Origin: Pseudonocardia sp. DSM 110487
GTDB taxonomy: Bacteria; Actinomycetota; Actinomycetes; Mycobacteriales; Pseudonocardiaceae
Direction: 5' to 3'
NCBI RefSeq assembly: GCF_019468565.1
Contig: NZ_CP080521.1
Location: 7,068,001 to 7,132,000 of the forward strand
Length of the DNA: 64,000 nt
Of the stretch, positions 41,331-49,317 are shown one piece after another (the first letter of the stretch is position 1; each line of letters begins with the position of its first letter). The notes below the pieces were generated by a model that saw only the letters and a list, made by a program, of their open reading frames with translations, did not search any database and had not been told where the DNA came from. The translations under genes and the position numbers were made by a program.

Positions 41331-41782
41331 GGGGTGGCTGGGTTGGGTGCGCTACCGGATCATGTGGTTGCTCGGGCGGCCGTCCCCGACGCGGGGGCAC
41401 GCCCGTTCTCGACGAGACCGCCGCGGTTTGGGTGCTACGCATCTGGCTGTGGTCCCGTCCTCGCCCCTGGCCACGGCTGGAATCTGGGGTGTGATCAGCG
41501 GAATCGGGACCTGGCTGCACCCCTGCGGCTGGTGTTCTGACCGGGGAGGCACCCCTGCAGCGGGTGTCCGGTCCTGCTGATCATGGGCCTGCGCGTGGGC
41601 CCTGACCCTGGGGTCGTCTGGCCGTGATCATCCAGGAGATGGGCTGGGTGTGGAGGGTCGGGACCACAGCCGGTCGCGTGGCACCCGGCAGGACGGTCTC
41701 GTCGCAACGGGCCTGTGCCCGCGTCGGGGACGGCCGCCCACGCAACCCCAGGGGACGGTAGTGCACCCAACCCAGCCACCCC
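41331..41782. repeat. Long imperfect inverted repeat, arms about 125 bases
   Basis: The left arm 41331-41456 and the right arm 41659-41782 are imperfect reverse complements. Shared blocks include GGGTGGCTGGGTTGGGTGC, CGGGCGGCCGTCCCCGACGC (right-arm equivalent GGGCGGCCGTCCCCGACGC), CGACGAGACCG and GGCTGTGGTCCCG. About 200 bases separate them. No transposase is present, so it is either a non-autonomous element relic or two opposite copies of a dispersed repeat. Confidence 0.75.
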
Positions 41783-41960
41783 CGCAAGGCGACTGGGTCG
41801 ATGCAGCCGCGGACACACACGCGGAGCCCGGATCACGAGGCGGGCGCCGGGCGGCCCGGGCCGGGAACGGCGCGCCCACCGGCAGATGCTCGACCAGACC
41901 GACCCGTTGGATCGACCCGATCGCGCCCCGACCGCCAGGCGCCCGATCGGCGGCGGGCAA

Positions 41961-42098
41961 GATCGGAACTATCGGGTGCCCATGGCTGCACCCGCGACCA
42001 TGAGCACCCGAAACTCCAGATCATGCCCGCGAAGATCGCAAGTAGCGGGTGCTCATGGTTGTCGCCACAGCCATGAGCAACCGATACTGCGGATCATG
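41961..42098. repeat. Four-unit alternating BIME-like palindromic array
   Basis: Four related units of about 25 bases alternate in orientation: inverted at 41961-41985, direct at 41999-42025, inverted at 42034-42058, direct at 42072-42098. The consensus of the direct form is CATGAGCACCCGA, then a variable core, then GATCATG. Unit starts lie 35-38 bases apart. It resembles bacterial interspersed mosaic elements made of REP-like palindromes. Confidence 0.7.
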
Positions 42099-42170
42099 GG
42101 CGCGGCCACCGCCGAACGGGGCCCAGCGGCAGCGCCGAAACACCAATGATCACAAAATCCGGCTGTAGGA

Positions 42171-43211
42171 CTAGGGCACGTCCAGCAACTCGGGGTTGGC
42201 GCAGTTCGACGGGCGGCCACCCGACAGCACCGCGGCGACCTCCTTCGCGATGCGGGCCGCCGACTCCTCCGCCACCTGACGGGACGCGCCCGCAAGGTGG
42301 GGCGTGGCGAACACCTCGGGCCGCCGCGGCAGGGGGTCGTCGGGGGCGGGTGGCTCCGGGTCGAACACGTCCAGCACGGCGGCGCGCAGGTGACCGGCCG
42401 CCAGCGCGTCGTCGAGCGCGCGGGTGTCGACCAGCTCCCCACGGGCGGTGTTGACCAGCACCGACCCGGGGCGCATCGCGGCGAGCGCGGCCGTGTCGAT
42501 CATCTGCTTCGTCTCGGGGGTGAGCCGCGCGTGCAGGCTGACGACGTCGCTCGCGCCCAGGAGCTCCGGCAGGTCCACCAGCCGGACGCCCACCCGCTCG
42601 GCGTCCTCCGCGGAGGCGTACGGGTCGTGGGCGAGCACCCGGGAGCCGAAGCCGCGCAGCAGCTCGGCCACCCGCAGCCCGACCGCGCCCAGCCCGACGA
42701 GCCCGACGGTCGCGGCCCGCAGTTCCAGCCCGGTGCGCTCGTAGCGGAACCCAGCGGCGTCCCAGCGCCCTGCCGCGAGGCCCGCGGCCGCGGCCGGGAG
42801 GCCCCGCATCGCGCAGATCATCGTGCCGACGCAGAACTCGGCCACCGCGCCCAGGTTCCGCCCTGGCAGGTACGCGACGAGCACGCCGGCGGCGGTCGCC
42901 GCGGGCACGTCGACGTTCACCGGCCCGCCCCGGGTCACGCCGACCACGCGCAGGGACCCCTTGCCGGCTTCCAGGACCTCGGCCGTGAGCGGGGCGAGGT
43001 GGGTGACCAGCGCATCGGCGCCACGTACCAGCTCCGCGATCCGGGCCGGGTCGCCCGCCGCCTCGCGCACGCCGTCCAGGGACCCGAACGGCTCGGTGGG
43101 CCAGGCCGTGTCGATCCGGCGGAACTCCGCCTCGACACCGGCCTCGACGAGCGCGCGGGCGAGCAGGTCGGCGGAGATGAACTCGTCTCCGGCACACACC
43201 ACCACGCTCAT
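42171..43211 (-). CDS. D-isomer-specific 2-hydroxyacid dehydrogenase
   Basis: A 346-residue enzyme of the D-2-hydroxyacid/phosphoglycerate dehydrogenase family. NAD loop: VGLVGLGAVGLRVAELL. Catalytic Arg in NTARGELVDT, Glu in LDVFDPEPPAPDD, His in VFATPHLAGAS. It has no ACT domain, so it is not a typical SerA. Last gene of the leftward operon, overlapping the ATPase gene by four bases (ATGA). It may oxidise or reduce a short sugar acid from the pathway. Confidence 0.87.
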   Translation of the reverse strand: MSVVVCAGDEFISADLLARALVEAGVEAEFRRIDTAWPTEPFGSLDGVREAAGDPARIAELVRGADALVTHLAPLTAEVLEAGKGSLRVVGVTRGGPVNVDVPAATAAGVLVAYLPGRNLGAVAEFCVGTMICAMRGLPAAAAGLAAGRWDAAGFRYERTGLELRAATVGLVGLGAVGLRVAELLRGFGSRVLAHDPYASAEDAERVGVRLVDLPELLGASDVVSLHARLTPETKQMIDTAALAAMRPGSVLVNTARGELVDTRALDDALAAGHLRAAVLDVFDPEPPAPDDPLPRRPEVFATPHLAGASRQVAEESAARIAKEVAAVLSGGRPSNCANPELLDVP

Positions 43212-44290
43212 CGGAGCCGCTCTCCGGTAGCCGGGTCGAAGACGTGTACGCGCTCCGGTGGCGCCCCGATCGTGATCGGGTCACCCGCCCGCAGCGGGTG
43301 ACCCGGCTCCACCTGCGCGACGACCCGGGTGTCCACCCCGGGCAGCTCCACGGTGGCCAGCCCGAACTCGAGCAGGTCCTCGAACACCAGAACGGTCCCC
43401 TCCAGGCCGGGGCCCTCGGTCGGATGGCAGTCCTGCGGCCGCAGCCCGACCAGCACGTCCTTGCCATCGGGCACGTGCACCGCCGCGGCCAGCCCGCCCA
43501 CGCCGCCGACCCGGACGCCGCTGCCGGTGCCGACGCCGGGCAGCAAGGTGATCGACGGCTCCCCCACGAAGTCGGCGACGAACGTGTCGGCGGGCACGTC
43601 GAAGATCTCGTCGGGTGTGCCGAACTGCTTGATCACGCCCGCGTCCATGACGGCCATCCGGTCGGCGAGGCTGAGCGCCTCCAGCTGGTCGTGGGTGACG
43701 ACGATCGTGGTGTAGCCGAACTCGCGCTGGAGCACCTTCAGCTCCCGGCGCACCCGCTGGCGCTGCCCGGCGTCCAGGTGGGAGAGCGGCTCGTCCAGCA
43801 GCAGCACCGGCGGGTTGCGCACCAGCGCGCGGGCGAGCGCCACCCGCTGCTTCTGTCCGCTGGAGAGGTTGGCGGGCCGCATGTCCAGCAGCTCGGTCAT
43901 CTCGAGGCGCTCGGCGATCGCGTCGACGCGGGCGTTCGCGTCGCGAGCCCGCCGCGCCTTCAGCCCGTACGCGAGGTTCTCCCGCACCGTCAGCGGCGGG
44001 TAGAGCGCGTAGCTCTCGAACCCGACGCCCACGTTTCGCTTGCCAGGCGGCAGGTCGCCCACGGAACGGTCGCCGATCACGATCCGCCCGGCCGTCACGG
44101 TCTCCAGCCCGGCGATCATCCGCAGCGTGGTGGTCTTCCCGCACCCGGACGGGCCGAGCAGCGCCACCAGCTCGCCCGGCTCGATGTCGAGGTCGATGCC
44201 CTTCACGGCCTCGAACGGCTCTCGGCCGCGGGCGGTGTAGGTCTTGCGCAGCGACTCCAGCCGCAGGCTCTGCGCCGTGGGAGTGGTCAT
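43208..44290 (-). CDS. ABC transporter ATPase 2 (MalK/UgpC/GlpT-like)
   Basis: A 360-residue carbohydrate-type ABC ATPase. Walker A GPSGCGKTTTL, signature LSSGQKQRVALARAL, Walker B VLLLDEPLSHLDA and switch His in VVTHDQLEAL. The C-terminal TOBE/OB domain (from about 245) includes VLVGLRPQD. The Q-loop reads FESYALYPPLTV, with Glu in place of the usual Gln. Overlaps ATPase 1 (4 bases) and the dehydrogenase gene. With ATPase 1 it probably forms a heterodimer energising the same permease pair. Confidence 0.9.
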   Translation of the reverse strand: MTTPTAQSLRLESLRKTYTARGREPFEAVKGIDLDIEPGELVALLGPSGCGKTTTLRMIAGLETVTAGRIVIGDRSVGDLPPGKRNVGVGFESYALYPPLTVRENLAYGLKARRARDANARVDAIAERLEMTELLDMRPANLSSGQKQRVALARALVRNPPVLLLDEPLSHLDAGQRQRVRRELKVLQREFGYTTIVVTHDQLEALSLADRMAVMDAGVIKQFGTPDEIFDVPADTFVADFVGEPSITLLPGVGTGSGVRVGGVGGLAAAVHVPDGKDVLVGLRPQDCHPTEGPGLEGTVLVFEDLLEFGLATVELPGVDTRVVAQVEPGHPLRAGDPITIGAPPERVHVFDPATGERLR

Positions 44291-45399
44291 CGGGTCCCTC
44301 CCGTGAGCGCCGCGCCCTCCGGGCGCCGCGCGGCGCCCAGCCGGGCGCCGTCGGCCCCGAAGACGTGCACCCGCCCCCAGTCGGCGGCGAGGGTGACGGA
44401 ATCGCCCTCGTGGACGCGATGGTCGGAGGTGACCGTGATGATCCGAACCCCGGCCACGTCCACGGACAGCTCCACCAACCGCCCGAGCCGTTCGGCCAGC
44501 GCGACCTGCCCGCGCAGCACGAGCCGCTCGGCGGGCGGGTCGCCGGACACGATCTCCAGGTCCCTCGGCCGGATCCCGACCTGCACGGCACCGTCGGCGT
44601 CCGGCGGCGCTCCGATGGTGAAGGCGTCGCCGACCCGCGCGATCCCGCCCTCGACGCCTGCGTCCAGCAGGTTCATCTCGGGCTGGCCGAGCGCGCGGGC
44701 GACGAAGGTGTCCACCGGCTCCGTCCAGACCTGCACGGGCGTGCCGACCTGCACCAGCCTGCCCTCGCGCAACACCCCGATCCGGTCGCCGAGGGCGAGG
44801 GCTTCCTGGTAGTCGTGCGTGACGTACAGCGTGGTCGTGCCCGAGAGCTCGCCGAGCTGCTTGAGCTCCGCGCGCATGGCGGCGCGCAGCTTGGCGTCCA
44901 GGTGCGAGAGCGGCTCGTCGAGCAGGTAGACATCCGCGGGACGCACCAGCACCCGGCCCAGCGCGGTGCGCTGGCGCTGCCCGTTGGACAGCTCGCGCGG
45001 GAAGCGCTTCAGCAGGTGGTCGATGCCAAGGGTCATCGTGACCTGCTTGATCCGCTCGGCCTGCTCCTGCGGCGTCCAGGTGCCGTTGCGGCCGGAGCGC
45101 AGCGGGGAGGCGAGGTTCTCCTCCACCGTCTTCTGCGGGTAGAGCGCGTAGCTCTCGAACGCCATCGCGACGCCGCGGTCGTACGGCTCGACACCGGTCA
45201 TGTCGCGGCCGGCAATGCGGATCTCGCCCCGCGCGCCGTCGACGAGCCCGGCCACGCTCTTCAGCGTGGTGGTCTTGCCTGCCCCGGACGGGCCGAGGAT
45301 CACGAAGAACTCGCCGTCGGCCAGCTCCAGGTCGATCCCGTGCAGGGCGACCGTCTTCCCGTAGCGCGCGGTCAGGTTCTTGACCGAGAGTGATCCCAC
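44287..45399 (-). CDS. ABC transporter ATPase 1 (MalK/GlpS-like)
   Basis: A 370-residue ATPase starting VGSLSVKNLTARYGKTVALH (GTG at 45399). Walker A GPSGAGKTTTLKS, signature LSNGQRQRTALGRVL (Asn in the third position), Walker B VYLLDEPLSHLDA and switch His VTHDYQEAL. TOBE/OB domain at the end. Q-loop FESYALYPQKTV has Glu for Gln. The start codon shares one base with the stop of the permease gene (TAGTG), so the genes are tightly coupled. Confidence 0.9.
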   Translation of the reverse strand: MGSLSVKNLTARYGKTVALHGIDLELADGEFFVILGPSGAGKTTTLKSVAGLVDGARGEIRIAGRDMTGVEPYDRGVAMAFESYALYPQKTVEENLASPLRSGRNGTWTPQEQAERIKQVTMTLGIDHLLKRFPRELSNGQRQRTALGRVLVRPADVYLLDEPLSHLDAKLRAAMRAELKQLGELSGTTTLYVTHDYQEALALGDRIGVLREGRLVQVGTPVQVWTEPVDTFVARALGQPEMNLLDAGVEGGIARVGDAFTIGAPPDADGAVQVGIRPRDLEIVSGDPPAERLVLRGQVALAERLGRLVELSVDVAGVRIITVTSDHRVHEGDSVTLAADWGRVHVFGADGARLGAARRPEGAALTGGTR

Positions 45400-46268
45400 T
45401 ACGCCTTCACCGCCCCGAACGACAGCCCGCGCACGAGGTACCGCTGGATCGACAGCGCCACGAGCAGCGGCGGCAGCGCGGCGATCAGCGCGGCCGCGGC
45501 CGTCAGGTTGTAGTAGGCCTGCCCGCCGCCACCGAGGAACCGCGTGACGGCCACGGTCACCGGTGTGTGCTGGCTGCCGGTGAGGATCAGCGGGAACACG
45601 TAGTTGTTCCAGGCGAAGATGAACGCGAGCAGCGCCGCCGCCGCGATCCCCGGCCGCACCAGCGGCAACGCGACCATCACGAACGCGCGCCGCCGCGTGT
45701 AGCCGTCGAGCAGCGCCGCCTGCTCCAGCTCGGCGGGCATGTCCTGGAAGTAGGAGCGCAGGATCCAGACGATCAGCGGCATCGTCACCAGCTGCAGTAC
45801 CCAGATCATGCCGACGTTCGTGTCGAACAGACCGATCTGGTTGTAGATGACGAAGAGCGGCACGATCACCATCAGCTCGGGCGCGAACCGGAACGACAGG
45901 ATCGTGAACATCACGTCGTTCGAGCCGCGGTACTGCCAGCGGCCCGCCGCGTACGCCGCCGGGATGCCGATCACGAGCGAGACGATCACGGCGCCCACGC
46001 AGTTGATCACGCTCGTGAGGATCGCGTCGGTGAAGTTCACGCTCGTCAGCCGCTCGCCCTCCGACGAGAGCACGGTGGCGAAGTTCGACAGCGTCGGGGT
46101 GAACGCGAAGTAGGTGCTGATCTGCTCCGCATTGGTCTTGAGCGCCAGCAGCACCATCCAGACCAGCGGGAACAGCGAGAACACGAACCACACCAGCAGC
46201 GCGGCATCGGCACCGACGGACGCCGGCGAGAACCGCCGCTCCCCCGGCCCCAGCTCCCTAGAAGCCAC
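45399..46268 (-). CDS. ABC sugar permease, MalG/UgpE-like
   Basis: A 289-residue membrane protein with about six helices. The N-terminus is VASRELGPGERRFSPASVGA (GTG start), with first helix at 22-42. The EAA loop that docks the ATPase is ELEQAALLDGYTRRRAFVMV followed by LPLVRPG. The family signature NNYVFPLILTGSQHTPVTV follows. GGAGGA precedes the start and the first base is shared with the stop of the upstream permease (TAGTG). Confidence 0.92.
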   Translation of the reverse strand: MASRELGPGERRFSPASVGADAALLVWFVFSLFPLVWMVLLALKTNAEQISTYFAFTPTLSNFATVLSSEGERLTSVNFTDAILTSVINCVGAVIVSLVIGIPAAYAAGRWQYRGSNDVMFTILSFRFAPELMVIVPLFVIYNQIGLFDTNVGMIWVLQLVTMPLIVWILRSYFQDMPAELEQAALLDGYTRRRAFVMVALPLVRPGIAAAALLAFIFAWNNYVFPLILTGSQHTPVTVAVTRFLGGGGQAYYNLTAAAALIAALPPLLVALSIQRYLVRGLSFGAVKA

Positions 46269-47206
46269 TATTCCTCCGATCCTGCGGCGCGCCGCTGGGC
46301 CTTGCCCAGCACGCTCACCAGGTAGCGGGCGGTCAGGAAGACGATCGCCCAGAGCAGGAACATGTACGTGCTGCCCTGCGAGTACTGCAGCTGGATGATC
46401 GAGTTCTGGTACGCGCCGATCTGCAGGGTGCGCGTGGCGTCGCCAGGGCCGCCCGCCGTCAGCACGAAGACGTGGTCGAAGATCTTCAGGCAGTCCATGA
46501 ACCGGAAGATCACCGCTACCAGGATGTACGGCCACATCATCGGCAGCATGAGCCGGCGGAACATGTAGAACCAGCTCGCGCCGTCCACCGCCGACGCCTC
46601 GAACGGCTCCTTCGGCAGCGACCGGATCCCGGCCAGCACGAGGATCGCCACGAACGGCGTGTAGATCCACACGTCGACGAGGATCACCGACCAGATCGCC
46701 GTGCCCTCACCGAGCCAGTCGAACGTCGAGCCGAGGCCCAGCACGTAGTTCAGGACGCCGTACTGCGGGTTGAACATCAGCCCCCAGATCACGCCCGCGA
46801 TCACCGGCGCGATCATCAGCGGCAGGATCAGCACCCGCTCGAAGATCCGCCCGATCAGGGTCGACCGGTTGAGCAGCAGCGCGATCCCGATACCCAGCAC
46901 CGTCTCGACCACGGTGGCGGCCACCGCGTAGTGCAGCGTGACCCGCACGCTCGTCCAGAACGCCGGGTCGGACAGGATCTCGGCGAAGTTCGCCAGCCCG
47001 ATGAACACCGGGCGGCGCACCACCGCCGCGTAGTTGAGGAACGCGTAGTAGGCGCCGAGGACGAACGGGTACAGGATCCCGACGATGATCAGCACCGCCG
47101 GGATCGACAGCACGTACGGCCGCAGCCCGCGCCGCCAGGCCGGCACCGGCCGTGGCTCGCGCTGCACGGCCGGTGTCGGGGTCCTCGGTGGGGCGGTGGT
47201 GGTCAC
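46268..47206 (-). CDS. ABC sugar permease, MalF/UgpA-like
   Basis: A 312-residue membrane protein with about six helices. The N-terminus (1-30) is a cytosolic Pro/Arg-rich stretch, then PYVLSIPAVLIIVGILYPFV. The EAA loop is FEASAVDGASWFYMFRRLML. The motif FDHVFVLTAGGPGDATRTL is typical of MalF/UgpA-type permeases. GTG start with GGAGGGCC upstream, 12 bases after the binding-protein gene. It pairs with the MalG-like permease to form the membrane channel. Confidence 0.92.
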   Translation of the reverse strand: MTTTAPPRTPTPAVQREPRPVPAWRRGLRPYVLSIPAVLIIVGILYPFVLGAYYAFLNYAAVVRRPVFIGLANFAEILSDPAFWTSVRVTLHYAVAATVVETVLGIGIALLLNRSTLIGRIFERVLILPLMIAPVIAGVIWGLMFNPQYGVLNYVLGLGSTFDWLGEGTAIWSVILVDVWIYTPFVAILVLAGIRSLPKEPFEASAVDGASWFYMFRRLMLPMMWPYILVAVIFRFMDCLKIFDHVFVLTAGGPGDATRTLQIGAYQNSIIQLQYSQGSTYMFLLWAIVFLTARYLVSVLGKAQRRAAGSEE

Positions 47207-47218
47207 GAAGGCCCTCCG

Positions 47219-48655
47219 TCAGCTCGCACGGTTCACCGCCGTCGTGTTGGCCGCCGCCAGCGCGTCCAGGCGCGTCTTCGCATCCTGCCCCGCATAGATG
47301 TCCTGCAGGGCCACGGCCCACTCCTCGGTCGTCTCGAAGAACTGGGTCTGCGGCGTGAACTTGATGTCGGTGGAGGCGATGACCTTCTCGAAGGTCTCCT
47401 GGTAGCCGGGGAAGTTGCCGAGCGTCTGCTTGAACGCGCCGTCGAAGACCGACTGGCGGGTGGGGTCGGCGAAGCCGGCCTGCCCGGTCTGCACGGCCTT
47501 GGTCTGGGCGTCCTTGCCGGTGGCCCACTGGATGAACAGCCACGCGGCGAGCTTCTTCTGCGAGGCCGAGTTCATGGCGAGCGACCACGTCCAGAGGTTG
47601 GTGTCGTAGCTGCCGTCCGCGCCGGCAGGGCCCGGGTGCCATGCGAGGTTGCCCGCCTGCGCGCTGTTGCCCGCGATGTTCTGCGGGTACGTGGCCGAGT
47701 CTGCGTCGTACACCATCATCGCGGTGCCCGCGCCCAGGTCGCCGGTGCAGTCGGGGTACTCGTAGTTGGTCCACGAGGTCGGGCCTGCCGAGCGGGCGAG
47801 CTCCACCCACTTGCGGGTGAAGTCGACGGCCTGCGGCGAGTTCATGGTCGCCTGGAGCTGGTCGCCCTGCTTCTCGTAGTCCTTGCAGCCCTCGCGGGTG
47901 AACTGGGTCATGAAACCCGGGTGGATGGTGGCCCACGACCGCGACCCGCGGAACGCGATGCCGTACTTGTTGCTGGCCCGGTCGGTGAGGTCGGTGGCGA
48001 GCTGGATGAGGTCGTCGAAGGTCTCGGCGGGCCGGATGCCGCGGCGGTCGAACTCGGTCTTGTTGTAGCAGAGGACGTTGGTCTCGAAGCCCCACGGGAT
48101 CGCCCACTGCCCGCCGGTGCCCAGCGGGCTGCCGACCTGGAAGTCCCATGACGTGGACCGGCGCAGGCCCTCGTAGATGTCCTCGAAGTCGTAGTCGGGG
48201 TTGGTGGCCGAGCTGTTCTGCAGCCAGGGCTTCAGGTCCTCCATCCACCCGGGAGGCCCGTAGGTCCAGATGAAGTAGGCGCCGGTCATGAACGCGTCGT
48301 AGTTGCCGGCGCCGCTGGCGAGCTCGGTGTTGAGGCGCGTGAAGTAGTCGGCCTCCGCCACCAGGTCGGCCTTCACCGTGATGCCGGTGAGCTCGGTGAA
48401 CTCGGCCAGCAGCGGCTGGAACGCCACCTGGTACGGGTGCGGCGTCTGCAGCACCGAGATCTCGGTGCCCTCGGCCTTGCGCCAGTCGAACCCGCCGGTG
48501 ACCTCGGCGGCACCGTTCTCGGTCGAGGATTCACCACCGCCGGTGCCGAGGCCGCACGCGGCGAGCAGCGACGATGCGCCGACGGCTGCGCCGCCGACAC
48601 CGAACATGCGAAGCAGGTCGCGCCTAGTGGGGTTCCAGAGCTCGCGGCGGGTCAT
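47219..48655 (-). CDS. Extracellular solute-binding lipoprotein of the ABC system
   Basis: A 478-residue family-1-type binding protein. The signal is twin-arginine with a lipobox: TRRDLLRMFGVGGAAVGASS, then LLAACGLG with the lipidated Cys. The mature part shows NYDAFMTGAYFIWTYGPPGW, WAIPWGFETNVLCYNKTEF and AAWLFIQWATGKDAQ, typical of polyol/sugar receptors. The start at 48655 is coupled to the phosphatase gene by a 4-base overlap (ATGA). It should capture the substrate outside the membrane. Confidence 0.92.
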   Translation of the reverse strand: MTRRELWNPTRRDLLRMFGVGGAAVGASSLLAACGLGTGGGESSTENGAAEVTGGFDWRKAEGTEISVLQTPHPYQVAFQPLLAEFTELTGITVKADLVAEADYFTRLNTELASGAGNYDAFMTGAYFIWTYGPPGWMEDLKPWLQNSSATNPDYDFEDIYEGLRRSTSWDFQVGSPLGTGGQWAIPWGFETNVLCYNKTEFDRRGIRPAETFDDLIQLATDLTDRASNKYGIAFRGSRSWATIHPGFMTQFTREGCKDYEKQGDQLQATMNSPQAVDFTRKWVELARSAGPTSWTNYEYPDCTGDLGAGTAMMVYDADSATYPQNIAGNSAQAGNLAWHPGPAGADGSYDTNLWTWSLAMNSASQKKLAAWLFIQWATGKDAQTKAVQTGQAGFADPTRQSVFDGAFKQTLGNFPGYQETFEKVIASTDIKFTPQTQFFETTEEWAVALQDIYAGQDAKTRLDALAAANTTAVNRAS

Positions 48656-49317
48656 GCGGTCCTCCCTGCGGTCGGGGCCGGCTCGTCTGCGGTGACGGCC
48701 GGTGAGGTGGGGACGTTGAGGGCCAGCAGCGCCGGCGGGGCGGCGGCGTCGGCCGGCACGCGCAGGCGGGTGGCTGCGGCGTTCTCCAGCCGCGGGAACA
48801 CCGCGCGGTATCGGGCGAGGGGGATGCCCAGCCACGTGCACAGCGCGAGGCGCAGGAGCGTGTTGTGCGCGACCACCAGCACGGACCGGCCCTCGTTGCG
48901 GGCGGCGACGTCGCGCAGCGCGCCGACCGCGCGCTCGGCGGCAGCGGCCGGCGACTCGGCGCCGGGGAACGGGTGCGCCACCGGGTCGGCGACGAAGGCC
49001 TCTGCGGCCTCGGGGTGGCTCACGCGAAGCTCCGCGAGGGTGCGGCCCTCGGCGATGCCGAAGTCGACCTCCCGCAGGTCGGTGACCACCTCGGGCCGGA
49101 GCCCGAGCGCGGCGGCCACCGGCGCGGCGGTGGCCACCGCGCGCGGCACCGGGGAGCAGACCAGGACGTCGAAGTGCTGGTTGGCGGCCCACCGGGCGAG
49201 CGCGACGGCCTGCGCGCGCCCGGTGTCGTCGAGGGGGACGTCGCTCACCCCCGCGTAACGGTTCTCGGCGTGCCAGACGGTCCGCCCGTGCCGAACGAGG
49301 GTGAGTTCGGTGCTCAC
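48652..49317 (-). CDS. Histidine phosphatase family protein
   Basis: A 221-residue phosphoglycerate-mutase-like phosphatase. The catalytic RHG is in LTLVRHGRTVWHAENRYAG (His about 10). CSPVPRAVATAAPVA, REVDFGIAEGRTLAEL and the second His in SVLVVAHNTLLRLAL complete the site. GTG start overlaps the kinase stop by four bases. It may dephosphorylate a sugar phosphate of the pathway. The last 25 residues are Ala/Pro-rich. Confidence 0.88.
   Translation of the reverse strand: MSTELTLVRHGRTVWHAENRYAGVSDVPLDDTGRAQAVALARWAANQHFDVLVCSPVPRAVATAAPVAAALGLRPEVVTDLREVDFGIAEGRTLAELRVSHPEAAEAFVADPVAHPFPGAESPAAAAERAVGALRDVAARNEGRSVLVVAHNTLLRLALCTWLGIPLARYRAVFPRLENAAATRLRVPADAAAPPALLALNVPTSPAVTADEPAPTAGRTA

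Larger units (their letters stand above)
40955..42170. other. Gene-free, repeat-rich region
   Basis: No supported gene in 1.2 kb. The sequence is a mosaic of GC-rich inverted repeats, many bounded by TGATCA or GATCATG. Two structures stand out and are listed separately: a long inverted repeat (41331-41456 with 41659-41782) and an alternating array (41961-42098). Frames open here on both strands give Arg/Pro/Ala-rich products without domain likeness. Confidence 0.6.

Noticed and set aside
41028..42003. Several 100-170-codon frames in the repeat region
   Set aside because: They arise from GC-rich inverted repeats on both strands and encode Pro/Arg/Ala-rich products without domains.
41961..42098. 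CRISPR array
   Set aside because: Units alternate in direction and the spacers are short and related. No cas genes are seen.
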